Shown: in pieces, positions 53,932 through 62,135 of the stretch
Layout: every line of letters begins with the position of its first letter
How positions within the stretch are numbered: position 1 is the first letter of the stretch
Source of the DNA: Paenibacillus taichungensis
Lineage (GTDB): Bacteria > Bacillota > Bacilli > Paenibacillales > Paenibacillaceae
Direction: 5' to 3'
Assembly: GCF_003287275.1 (NCBI RefSeq)
Contig: NZ_QEVW01000006.1
Location: 186,001-250,000, forward strand
DNA: 64,000 bases
The notes under the pieces: generated by a model
What the model saw: only the letters and a program-made list of their open reading frames with translations
Database searches by the model: none
What the model was told of the DNA's origin: nothing
Position numbers and translations under genes: made by a program

Positions 53932-54081
53932 TTTATACTCGGATACTCCGATTGCAGTACCGTCCTTCGATCCCTGTTATCCCCCGATTTTTCTGATTCC
54001 TTATCAATGGAGAAAATCGGGGGATAAAGGGGAACGCTTCGCTTCTCCAGATCGGTTCTGCACTCTCCGCAATCGTATAAA
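53932..54081. repeat. Palindromic intergenic element, copy 2
   Basis: Outer arm TTTATAC/GTATAAA, middle arm TGCAGTACCG / CGGTTCTGCA (one mismatch), inner arm TTATCCCCCGATTTT / AAAATCGGGGGATAA (perfect 15 bp). Shared pieces CTGTTATCCCC and ACGCTTCGCTTC match the other copies. Arms differ from copies 1 and 3 at paired positions on both sides. Confidence 0.87.
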
Positions 54082-54101
54082 TATCTTATTGGGTCGAGCA
54101 A

Positions 54102-55040
54102 TTAAGAATTTAATGCGTTAATAAATAACTCAAGGAATGCTTCGGCATCTACCGTTTCGCATACCAATGTGTTGGGCTGTTCACCCAAACGGTTTTGGAA
54201 GTCACATACCATCTGACCATCACACAGGCGGCTGGCCGTCTCTACATCGACGTAGTACGATTTGCGTCCAACCAGTTCCGGGGCAAGCGCGACGCCAACG
54301 GCCAGTGGATCATGAAGGGCACACGCGCGTATGCCGTTCATTTCTTCATACCGCTTGATGTAAATCTCCGTGCTCTGTGCCACGTAATCGCGCAATACCG
54401 GATCAGTCAATCGTCCGATGGCTTCTTCATTCAATAGCGTTTGGCGGGTAACATCCAAGCCCACCTGGGTAAGCTTCTCGAAACCTGCATGCAATACAAT
54501 GCGTGCAGCTTCGGGATCAGCGTACGTGTTGTACTCCGCAGTAGGTGTAACGTTGCCATGCCCACGAACGACGCCACCCATGAAGATGACTTCCTTCAAT
54601 AATGTAGGTAGTTCAGGACACTTCATTAACGCCAGAGCCAAATTCGTTAACGGCGCGGTCATGATCAGTGTTAGTTCCCCTGGGTACAACTTCGCTTGTT
54701 CAACGATAAATTCCGGGGCAAAACCTGCATCCGCCTGCTTGGACACGGCAGGATCGGGCAGCGCACCACCCAATCCGTCTTGCCCATGTACCCGGTGCTC
54801 ATAGTGAGACTTGCGTGTGAGTGGCCCAGCCGCTCCGGCAATAACCGGAATGGAGGGTGCTCCCACCAGCTCGAGAATTTTGCATGTATTATCCGTTGCC
54901 TGCTGGAGCGATACGTTCCCGCAGACCGTGGTAATCCCGAGAATGTCCAGCTTCCGACTCTTGACGGCCAGCAAAATCGCCAGCGCGTCATCAATACCGG
55001 TATCCACATCCAGAATGATACGATTTCCTGTTTCACTCAT
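54102..55040 (-). CDS. Nucleoside hydrolase (inosine-uridine preferring family)
   Basis: 312 residues. The N-terminal calcium-binding cluster IILDVDTGIDDALAILLA, TTVCGNVSL, HGQDGLGG, FMGGVVRGHGNVTPTAEYNTYADPEAARIVL and the C-terminal LHDPLAVG (calcium Asp) are complete. It cleaves ribonucleosides to base and ribose. It lies between the binding protein and permease genes of the transporter operon and is flanked on both sides by palindromic elements. RBS GAGGAG. Confidence 0.93.
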   Translation of the reverse strand: MSETGNRIILDVDTGIDDALAILLAVKSRKLDILGITTVCGNVSLQQATDNTCKILELVGAPSIPVIAGAAGPLTRKSHYEHRVHGQDGLGGALPDPAVSKQADAGFAPEFIVEQAKLYPGELTLIMTAPLTNLALALMKCPELPTLLKEVIFMGGVVRGHGNVTPTAEYNTYADPEAARIVLHAGFEKLTQVGLDVTRQTLLNEEAIGRLTDPVLRDYVAQSTEIYIKRYEEMNGIRACALHDPLAVGVALAPELVGRKSYYVDVETASRLCDGQMVCDFQNRLGEQPNTLVCETVDAEAFLELFINALNS

Positions 55041-55107
55041 ACATTCCCAACTCCTCTGCCGTTAAATGATTGCTTGCTGCAAATGATATAAGTTCAATTA
55101 AAGAATA

Positions 55108-55259
55108 TTTACACTTACCACTCCGATGACAGAATAACCTTCCGATCGCTGTTATCCCCAGATTTTTTTTTAATTCCCTTCTTCAAAGGGAAAATCCGGG
55201 AATAAAGGCGAACGCTTCGCTTCTTCACGTTATTTCTGTCCTCTCCGTTCTCGTGTAAA
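55108..55259. repeat. Palindromic intergenic element, copy 3
   Basis: Outer arm TTTACAC/GTGTAAA, middle arm GACAGAATAAC / GTTATTTCTGTC (one bulge), inner arm TTATCCCCAGATTTT / AAAATCCGGGAATAA. Core CCTTCCGATCGCTGTTATCC matches copy 4 exactly. It lies 68 bases upstream of the nucleoside hydrolase start. Confidence 0.87.
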
Positions 55260-55289
55260 AAGTTTAGTTAAGTCAATCGGCTACTTGTT

Positions 55290-56363
55290 TTACTGTGCAA
55301 TCTCGCGGTTCCAACGATCTGTCCATGCTTTGGCCTGTTGATTCACAAATTCCATATCCAGCTTGTTCAGCTTGCCAACGACGTCCGCACCATACGTTAC
55401 GCCTTCCGCTTCTTCCGCATTCAATTCAACTTTCGTATTTACCGGGGAATCCACTTTAGCTTTGGCCGATTTGGTTTGTACATCCTGGCTCAACTGCCAG
55501 TTGATGAATTCTTCGGCGAGTTCTTTGTTCTTGCTGCCTTTTACGACATTGATCGTATTCATGACGGCATATGCACCTTCGCTAGGTGTAACAAACTTCG
55601 CATTTGGCACTGCGGCTTTCAGGTCTTTGAAGTACATTTCCATAATCGGTCCGCCAGCAATCTCTTCCTGGGAGAACATGTTCACGAATTCGGAAGTTTG
55701 CGTGTAGAATTTAACAACATTTCCGCTTAATTTTTTCAGTTCCGCAAATGCTGCATCTTCATTAAATGTTTCGTTTCCGGCTACACGGGAAGCTGCATCC
55801 AATACCATTGGGCCTGCTGTTGCCGTAATGTTCGGAATGGTCAGGTTACCTGCGAACGCCGGGTCCCACAGATCAGCCCATGAAGTGACTTCTTTGTTAA
55901 CGAGGTCCGGGTTATAAGCGATTCCGAGCTGTCCAACGGTGTAGGCCGGGCCGTAATCTTCGCCAAGCGGTGCTTTGGCAATATCATAAATATCGTTCAC
56001 ATTCGGAATTTTGGAGCGGTCGATTTTCTCAAACAACCCTTCATCAATACCTTGCTGTGCATAGTAATCGGACAAATAGATCACATCAACATTGGATGTA
56101 CCTTGGCGGATTTTGTTCAAACGCTCAGCGTTGTTACCCACTTCAAGCACGATGTCTACATTATGTTCTTTTTCAAATGGACCAAATACTTCTTCATTGA
56201 AGAAATCTTCCGAGAAACCCCAAGTGGAGATGACCAGCTTGTTTGGCGCCTTGCCTCCGCTGCCTGATCCGCCTGTTGCGTTCTCTGTACTGCTGCCGCA
56301 TCCTGCAAGTAACACCGATGTCATTGCCACTGCCGCCAAACCGCTAATCCACTTTTTCATCAT
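55290..56363 (-). CDS. ABC transporter substrate-binding lipoprotein, PotD-like, nucleoside-salvage operon
   Basis: About 357 residues. MMKKWISGLAAVAMTSVLLAGC holds a signal peptide and lipobox (Cys22); after a Gly/Ser linker comes a PotD/thiamine-BP-type fold (LVISTWGFSEDFF, VDVIYLSDYYAQQG, YTVGQLGIAYNPDLV, SWADLWDPAFAGNL). The start follows GGGGGAATCAGG. The first gene of the operon; the ligand is more likely a nucleoside or purine than a polyamine, judged only by neighbours. Confidence 0.9.
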   Translation of the reverse strand: MMKKWISGLAAVAMTSVLLAGCGSSTENATGGSGSGGKAPNKLVISTWGFSEDFFNEEVFGPFEKEHNVDIVLEVGNNAERLNKIRQGTSNVDVIYLSDYYAQQGIDEGLFEKIDRSKIPNVNDIYDIAKAPLGEDYGPAYTVGQLGIAYNPDLVNKEVTSWADLWDPAFAGNLTIPNITATAGPMVLDAASRVAGNETFNEDAAFAELKKLSGNVVKFYTQTSEFVNMFSQEEIAGGPIMEMYFKDLKAAVPNAKFVTPSEGAYAVMNTINVVKGSKNKELAEEFINWQLSQDVQTKSAKAKVDSPVNTKVELNAEEAEGVTYGADVVGKLNKLDMEFVNQQAKAWTDRWNREIAQ

Positions 56364-56413
56364 GATCCTGATTCCCCCTGATATGTGTGTTTTAACAACC
56401 CAACCATTAAGAT

Positions 56414-56521
56414 GAACTAGCCGATAACGCAATTCACGTAGAAAACAGAAAGAACCTGGGGATAACAGCGATCGGAAGGTCTTCTGATTTTCGAAGTACA
56501 CGCGTTATTTAGGGCTAGTTC
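56414..56521. repeat. Palindromic element, short copy 4, in the 5' leader of the transporter operon
   Basis: GAACTAGCC and GGCTAGTTC (with ATAACGC / GCGTTAT inside) form the outer arms. The loop side carries, on the minus strand, the exact core CCTTCCGATCGCTGTTATCC. It lacks the ACGCTTCGCTTC part. It lies 51 bases upstream of the binding-protein start and may be within its mRNA leader. Confidence 0.75.
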
Positions 56522-56524
56522 AAC

Positions 56525-56568
56525 TTAAAAAAACAAAAAGAAAAGCATTCTTGTATAAACAAGAACAC
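56525..56568 (-). terminator. Probable terminator after the DUF2294 gene
   Basis: GAAAAGCATTCTTG / CAAGAACACTTTTC (two mismatches, 6-base loop) is followed on the minus strand by an A/T-rich run rich in T (complement of about 56526-56540). Confidence 0.6.
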
Positions 56569-56729
56569 TTTTCTTCGTAAACAAAGGAAAGCGACACCCG
56601 CTGCCGGTACATCATCGGTTTCTGCTTCAGAATCAATCCGAAGTCAGACGCCATCATATGAAATTGTTCGGAATCCGAATGATGAATTAGAATTGTGTGC
56701 ATCGCATGCATCGAACCTGTCGATTCACC

Positions 56730-57074
56730 CTATGCTTGTTCCAATATCACATTCGTAATGGCCCACTGCGTGGACGCATCGTAATCCCGTAATACAGCTT
56801 CGATTGGCAAACCCATGTGCTGCTCCAACTTCTCCCTGAATTTCTTCTTATACAAGACAGACATGCGGAAGTCCACTTCCAGCTTCAAGCCGGGGGCCTC
56901 CCCTTCCAGGGCGTCAGAGCGCGGTGAACGTCGGTGCTTCGCGTAGAAGGTCACAATGTTCTGATCAATGGTCACTCTCAGGAGAGTGGTACCAAAGCCG
57001 AACAGTTCCTTCGAAATTTCATTATAATACTGGCACATCTTCTTCTTGCTCTCATTGCTGTCCAGCAGTTCCAT
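56730..57074 (-). CDS. DUF2294-family protein
   Basis: About 114 residues starting MELLDSNESKKKMCQYYNEI. The sequence matches the small DUF2294 family (EISKELFGFGTTLLRVTIDQNIVTF, then VDFRMSVLYKKKFREKLEQHMG). Members are often labelled Na-translocating decarboxylase by error and have no known activity. ATG 57074 follows GGTGAGTTC; a GTG at 57086 is possible. Confidence 0.75.
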   Translation of the reverse strand: MELLDSNESKKKMCQYYNEISKELFGFGTTLLRVTIDQNIVTFYAKHRRSPRSDALEGEAPGLKLEVDFRMSVLYKKKFREKLEQHMGLPIEAVLRDYDASTQWAITNVILEQA

Positions 57075-57278
57075 GAACTCACCCACATCATTTACTACCG
57101 TACGTTCGACGTGTTAACACGATTGATTATACATATATCTACGATTTTAGGCAACCCAAAAGATATAGTTAACATGCAAATAACACATAAAAGCGAACGA
57201 TAGGCATAAAACTAGCGAAAACAATTCGTAAATGTTCACCGTGAGCGTGCTTGGAGATAACTGCACCTCTTTTCTCTA

Positions 57279-60200
57279 TTATTGTGGCTTAATAACCCAC
57301 TTTTGATACTCGTTCTCTTGACGATACTCATCTATTACCAGCTCCGCCCCATCCTCGGATACGCCAAGTGCTTTCCCGTTATGAGAACTTGTAATGCGCA
57401 TCGTCCCATCGGCATTCTTTGAAATGTTCCAGCGTTGATTCGCATAACCCAGATACGAATAGAGCTGAATACGATTCTGTCCTACATCCCAATCAAGAGA
57501 CATTCCACTCAAGGTTCGAATGGAGTAAGACCCGGAATCATCGCCTGTCGGTACAAGTACCCATTTGAAGCCTTCACTTGCATTCCCTGCCTCGTCAGCA
57601 ACCTTAATCATTTCTCCTGCTTCAGATGGAACAGCTTGCACCGCAACGGGACGTCCTGCGTTATGAATCATCACCTGCTCCAATTCTGCTTCCTTCCTAT
57701 GGATGGCATTCACATTCTGGAAAGATGCATTCCCACCGAACACATGAAGTCCAAAATGTCCTTCGGCAAACGTTCCATCCTGAAGATCCAGGATTCGCTC
57801 ACCATCTACATCAACCTGGATTCGAGGACCGTGCGCCTGAATCTGGATATGATACGTATGATCTTTACGAACGAATCTCGGGATTTGAGCAAGTACCTGT
57901 CGATTTTCGATTTTTCCATTCACTTTATAAAATAGCCGGATGGACTTCAGGTTCGGGTCAATATTCAAATAGTAGCCGCTTCGTCCATCCTCACTTGCAC
58001 GGAATACAATAGAACCAGCTCCACCCTGAGCTCCCAGCGTCAGATCAGCATTATATTGAAAATCCCCTGCCGTTTCCTGTGCGATGTATTGTGTATCTCC
58101 ACTATAGTTGCCCTGTATGCCTTGTTTGGAAATAAGCCATTGAGCAGATGACTTATCCGACTTCCAGCCGGACAAGTTGGTATGGAATATGCCACTGGAT
58201 ACCGTTATCGGTATTTGGGCAGAAGCTTTGCCGTCTGTAGTTGATACCGTTACTACTGCTTCGCCTCCACCCACAGCTCGAACCGTCGCTTTCGTTTTAT
58301 CAGAATGAATGATTTGCACCACTTTAGGATTGCTCACCTTCCATTTCAACGGTTGAGTGGCACCTTTTCCGGGTCTGCCTTCCACCGTGGCGTAAAGCGT
58401 TTGTGTCTGCCCAACATTTGCCGTTCTTCTTTGCATATCTGCAATAACCTGAGACTTGGAGGAAGTGCTCTTTCTCCAGATGTTATCTAAATCATACACC
58501 TTCAAGGAGCTCACCTTCACTTCCCCACCAAGGCTGTAAAAAGCCATTGCCCTACCCGCTGGATCTGGAAAAATGACATCTGAGAAGACAACCTTGCCAT
58601 CATTGGCAAAGACCTCAATAGAGGATTCATCGACGAATATACGTAACTTCACCTTTCGATTATCCGGTTGTAACGGGGCCTCATGAACCTTGGTAAATAA
58701 GTCGGAGAAGCTTACGTCCCCCGAGGTGGTGCGATCCACGAACATGTTCTGCGTATTTACTCTGTATCCTATAGTGGTCTTCTGCCCTTCTCTTTGACGC
58801 AGTTGAAAACCAAACTCGGTTACAGAGCTGTTGGCCGGAATTTCCACTTCAGCTTCAATCTCATACGCCCCTGCCGTTAGGCCCTTCAGCGGATTTTTTG
58901 TTTTTGGTCCAATGATCATTTGTTGTGCACTATACAGGTTATGCCTCAGAGTCTGGAGTTCAGTAATTGGTGTTTGTACCAAACGCACTCCTTCATCCGT
59001 CGTTCGAAGAGACACTTCTCTCGGTATGGTCAGTTGTCCTTTCCATGAGGAAGTTGGGAATTCAAACGGATAATCCCAGTTCGTCATCCATGCAAGCATG
59101 ACTTTCCGCTGATCTGGCATATTCGCAAAGGACATCGACGCGTAAAACTCCTTACCAAAGTCCGTTCTCAACACTTGCCCAGCCGGATGATCGTTCATGA
59201 ATTTACCATCAGCTGTTAGCTGGCCTACAAAATATTCCGCATCTGATCCCTGAGTTTTCGGATTAGCCCCTGTACTGATCATAAGCACCCACTTACGTTG
59301 TCCCGTTCCATCTACAGGCAGTTGAATCAGATCTGGACACTCCCACACACCACCTCGAACATAATCGCCATATCCGAAGTTATCGGTTAAGGTCCAATCG
59401 AGCAGATTGGTTGAAGTAAAGAACCGGATGTGATCCCCGCCGGACACCACCATCACCCAACGGTTGTGATCTTCATCCCGGACGACCTTCGGATCACGGA
59501 AATCCCAGCTTCCCGGATCATCACCATTCTTGCCAGGGTTCTCAATAACAATCGGACGATCTTTAGCGTATTGCCAATTCCTGCCTTGATCGGTACTATA
59601 AGCGAGGCCGATACGCTGATTGCCACCAGGTTTATCCGGATGATAGGAAGTGTAGTACGCAATCAGACCTTTTCCGCCCGAATCCGTGAACAGACCGGAG
59701 GCATTATTCAGATCAGCAATTGCTGATCCCGACCATACATGGCCCTGATCATTCCAGGGCAACGCAATAGGTAAACGCTTCCAATTAATAAGATCAGAAC
59801 TGACTGCATGAGCCCAGGTGCCTCCATCCTGATGAAACAGATGATATTCACCTTCGTAATAAACCAGTCCGTTTGGATCACTTGCCGATCCCCGAATCGG
59901 AGAATAATGGTACTGAGGGCGATAGTTCTCCTTGTAGTACACCGACTCTTCCGTCACATAGATATCCTGAAAATAAGCGATGCCTTGTTGAACGACAAGT
60001 CCAGCATTTCCATTAGCGTAGCTTTTATCTGTGACCTCAACAGCGGCAGGCGTGTACCCATCTAAATAGACCTGAATCAAGCTGCCCGAGGCTATAACTT
60101 CGATGTGATGCCTCGCTCCCGGTTGGCTTGGAAACTTGCGATTCGAGCTGGCGAGCACGGTACCGTCCGCTTTTCGAAGTTGTACCCGAACTTCTTCTCC

Positions 60201-61109
60201 CTCCCGAATCAGGGCTGCTTCATATCCCTTCGTTCCATCTGCATTTGCCCTGAATACCAGCGCAGCTGTGCTACTCGCATTGGCAAGAGATATATTTCCT
60301 TCATATACAAAATCAGATCCCGCTTTCTCGTAAATGACTCTCCCTTTCCCCTGCGCGTTCGTTTTCCCTTTATATCCTTTCAAATCCGGCTGCCATTCAC
60401 CTAAGATGCTAATCGTTTTGCCGATATTGCCATTCAGGGTACTAACCTGCACATTCTGGAACAAAGCCGACCCATCCCACACATGAAGCCCCAGATTACC
60501 TGACAAGTAGGCACTGTCTTTCACATCAATCACCGGGTCATACCGATTATCCCAATATACCTGCAGGCTCTCTCCGTCCGCTTTCACTTTCAGATGATAG
60601 ATACCTCCAGATTCCAGGTTTGCTTTATGTTCTACATTTAACGTTCCCGGCTGTCCACTGGCATCTCTCAGACGTATCACACCAGTCTGGGGAACCACTT
60701 GCAGCATATATGAAGACCAACCTGTATCATTGGATCGAAAAACAAGACTCGTATCCGCTTTCATATCCTGAATCATCAGATCCGCTTCATAGATAAAATT
60801 ATCGGCTCGTGTGGCCGATATGGCCATCACATTCTCCCCGGCATCCGAAGTCAGACGAAGTCCTTCATCCGTATCTTCCAGATTGCCTCTACCTTGCAAT
60901 GCCCAATCTGACAAATTCGTTATTGCCTTAGACACTTGGGTTAACATGTGAACCGCCTCCCCCTGTTTTGCTGATTCCTTGGAGGTCTGCTCTATCCTTT
61001 GCGAGGTATTTGTCTCCATAACAGATGCTGTGGAATAGGCTCCAGCAGAAGAAGATCCAAGGACACATGATAGTAGAACACAACCAATGGAACGGAAAAT
61101 GATTTTCAT
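57279..61109 (-). CDS. Secreted multidomain GH32 fructanase
   Basis: About 1276 residues. Signal peptide (1-26, ending AGA). Two concanavalin/LamG-like domains (about 70-235 and 235-395), GH32 five-bladed propeller (about 400-715) with nucleophile in SDPNGLVYYEGEYHLFHQDG, FRDPKV and acid/base Glu in VWECPDLIQLP, GH32 C-terminal sandwich (730-890), a Big2-like domain (895-975), a third LamG-like domain (980-1140) and a ricin-type lectin (1145-1276). It should degrade levan or inulin outside the cell. ATG 61109 is six bases from GAGGGA. Directly downstream of a fructokinase/GH32 pair. Confidence 0.92.
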   Translation of the reverse strand: MKIIFRSIGCVLLSCVLGSSSAGAYSTASVMETNTSQRIEQTSKESAKQGEAVHMLTQVSKAITNLSDWALQGRGNLEDTDEGLRLTSDAGENVMAISATRADNFIYEADLMIQDMKADTSLVFRSNDTGWSSYMLQVVPQTGVIRLRDASGQPGTLNVEHKANLESGGIYHLKVKADGESLQVYWDNRYDPVIDVKDSAYLSGNLGLHVWDGSALFQNVQVSTLNGNIGKTISILGEWQPDLKGYKGKTNAQGKGRVIYEKAGSDFVYEGNISLANASSTAALVFRANADGTKGYEAALIREGEEVRVQLRKADGTVLASSNRKFPSQPGARHHIEVIASGSLIQVYLDGYTPAAVEVTDKSYANGNAGLVVQQGIAYFQDIYVTEESVYYKENYRPQYHYSPIRGSASDPNGLVYYEGEYHLFHQDGGTWAHAVSSDLINWKRLPIALPWNDQGHVWSGSAIADLNNASGLFTDSGGKGLIAYYTSYHPDKPGGNQRIGLAYSTDQGRNWQYAKDRPIVIENPGKNGDDPGSWDFRDPKVVRDEDHNRWVMVVSGGDHIRFFTSTNLLDWTLTDNFGYGDYVRGGVWECPDLIQLPVDGTGQRKWVLMISTGANPKTQGSDAEYFVGQLTADGKFMNDHPAGQVLRTDFGKEFYASMSFANMPDQRKVMLAWMTNWDYPFEFPTSSWKGQLTIPREVSLRTTDEGVRLVQTPITELQTLRHNLYSAQQMIIGPKTKNPLKGLTAGAYEIEAEVEIPANSSVTEFGFQLRQREGQKTTIGYRVNTQNMFVDRTTSGDVSFSDLFTKVHEAPLQPDNRKVKLRIFVDESSIEVFANDGKVVFSDVIFPDPAGRAMAFYSLGGEVKVSSLKVYDLDNIWRKSTSSKSQVIADMQRRTANVGQTQTLYATVEGRPGKGATQPLKWKVSNPKVVQIIHSDKTKATVRAVGGGEAVVTVSTTDGKASAQIPITVSSGIFHTNLSGWKSDKSSAQWLISKQGIQGNYSGDTQYIAQETAGDFQYNADLTLGAQGGAGSIVFRASEDGRSGYYLNIDPNLKSIRLFYKVNGKIENRQVLAQIPRFVRKDHTYHIQIQAHGPRIQVDVDGERILDLQDGTFAEGHFGLHVFGGNASFQNVNAIHRKEAELEQVMIHNAGRPVAVQAVPSEAGEMIKVADEAGNASEGFKWVLVPTGDDSGSYSIRTLSGMSLDWDVGQNRIQLYSYLGYANQRWNISKNADGTMRITSSHNGKALGVSEDGAELVIDEYRQENEYQKWVIKPQ

Positions 61110-61234
61110 GAGCATTCCCTCTTTTCATATAGTAGATGAGACAAAAATCCCACAAAGGACGGCGCAGTCTCTTAGATAAGTGAACCTGCATCCGCCCCTT
61201 CTGGGACGTCCATACATATCAAACGCTATGAAGC

Positions 61235-62116
61235 CTATGTTTCATGCTGCAATGCTTCTAAACCCAATGCGAGGGCGCCGCATAGTCCTGCGTGCTGGCC
61301 CAATCCAGGCTGAACAATATATTGGTCAATATGTTGCGTTATTGCGGCTGCATTCACATAACCATTCAGATTCCGTACAACCTGATCCCGGATCATGGGA
61401 AACAGATGACTTTGCTGCATCACCCCTCCGCCCAAGATGACCTTTTGAGGGGAGTGAAGCAGAATGGCCGTTGTGATGGACTCCGCAATGTAAAAAGATT
61501 CGATCTCCCAAGCCAGGTGGTCTGTCGGGAGTTCGCTGCCAGGGCTCTGCCAGCGGGCTTGAATGGCTGGGCCCGCAGCCATTCCCTCCAGGCAATCGCC
61601 ATGGTACGGACATAATCCACCAAAATGATCCTCCGGGTGCCGTCTCGTCCGGATGTGCCCACCCTCTGGGTGCAGCAACCCATGCACACGTTTACCTCCC
61701 GCCACAAGTCCAATCCCAACACCTGTGCCGATCGTATAATACACACAATTGTCCAGTCCCTTTGCCGCTCCCCAAGTGACTTCTCCAAGGGCCGCTGCAT
61801 TCACATCCGTATCCCATCCGAAGGGAACCGGGAATTCGCGCTTCAACGCTCCAATAACATTACAGTTTTCCCACCCTGGCTTGGGCGTTGTTGTAATGTA
61901 ACCATAGGTAGGGCTATCCGGTTGCAGATCAATCGGACCAAAGGAACCGATCCCGATCGCCGCCACCCCTTTGTCCCTAAAATAGTCGATGACCTTCGCC
62001 AGTGTGTTCTCGGGATGTTCCGTTGGAAAGCTGCACCAATCTTCAATTTCCCCTCGCTCGTTACCTACACCACATACAAACTTCGTTCCACCAGCTTCTA
62101 TTGCTCCTATACGCAT
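61235..62116 (-). CDS. ROK-family fructokinase
   Basis: About 293 residues starting MRIGAIEAGGTKFVCGVG (ATP-binding), with IGIGSFGPIDL, the catalytic Asp in GWDTDVNAAALGE, GTGVGIGLV and the ROK zinc site HPEGGHIRTRR...FGGLCPYHGDCLEG. It phosphorylates fructose to fructose-6-phosphate (ScrK/GmuE type). GAGGGGGA lies before the ATG. It starts 19 bases after the GH32 gene stop, so they form an operon. Confidence 0.92.
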   Translation of the reverse strand: MRIGAIEAGGTKFVCGVGNERGEIEDWCSFPTEHPENTLAKVIDYFRDKGVAAIGIGSFGPIDLQPDSPTYGYITTTPKPGWENCNVIGALKREFPVPFGWDTDVNAAALGEVTWGAAKGLDNCVYYTIGTGVGIGLVAGGKRVHGLLHPEGGHIRTRRHPEDHFGGLCPYHGDCLEGMAAGPAIQARWQSPGSELPTDHLAWEIESFYIAESITTAILLHSPQKVILGGGVMQQSHLFPMIRDQVVRNLNGYVNAAAITQHIDQYIVQPGLGQHAGLCGALALGLEALQHET

Positions 62117-62135
62117 CTTACAGTCCCCCTCACGA

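Noticed and set aside
40561..56363. The two Pot-type operons as a recent tandem duplication
   Set aside because: Gene order and content differ, binding proteins are only distantly alike, and one has a lipobox while the other does not; they are old paralogues.
56520..56711. A 63-residue minus-strand frame after the DUF2294 gene
   Set aside because: It runs through the probable terminator hairpin and into the palindromic element, has no clear RBS, and its end is a low-complexity F/L/S stretch. I treat it as chance.
56364..56729. A purine riboswitch expected in front of the nucleoside-salvage operon
   Set aside because: I looked for the conserved purine-aptamer core and loop sequences in the leader on the minus strand and found none; only the copy-4 palindrome is present.
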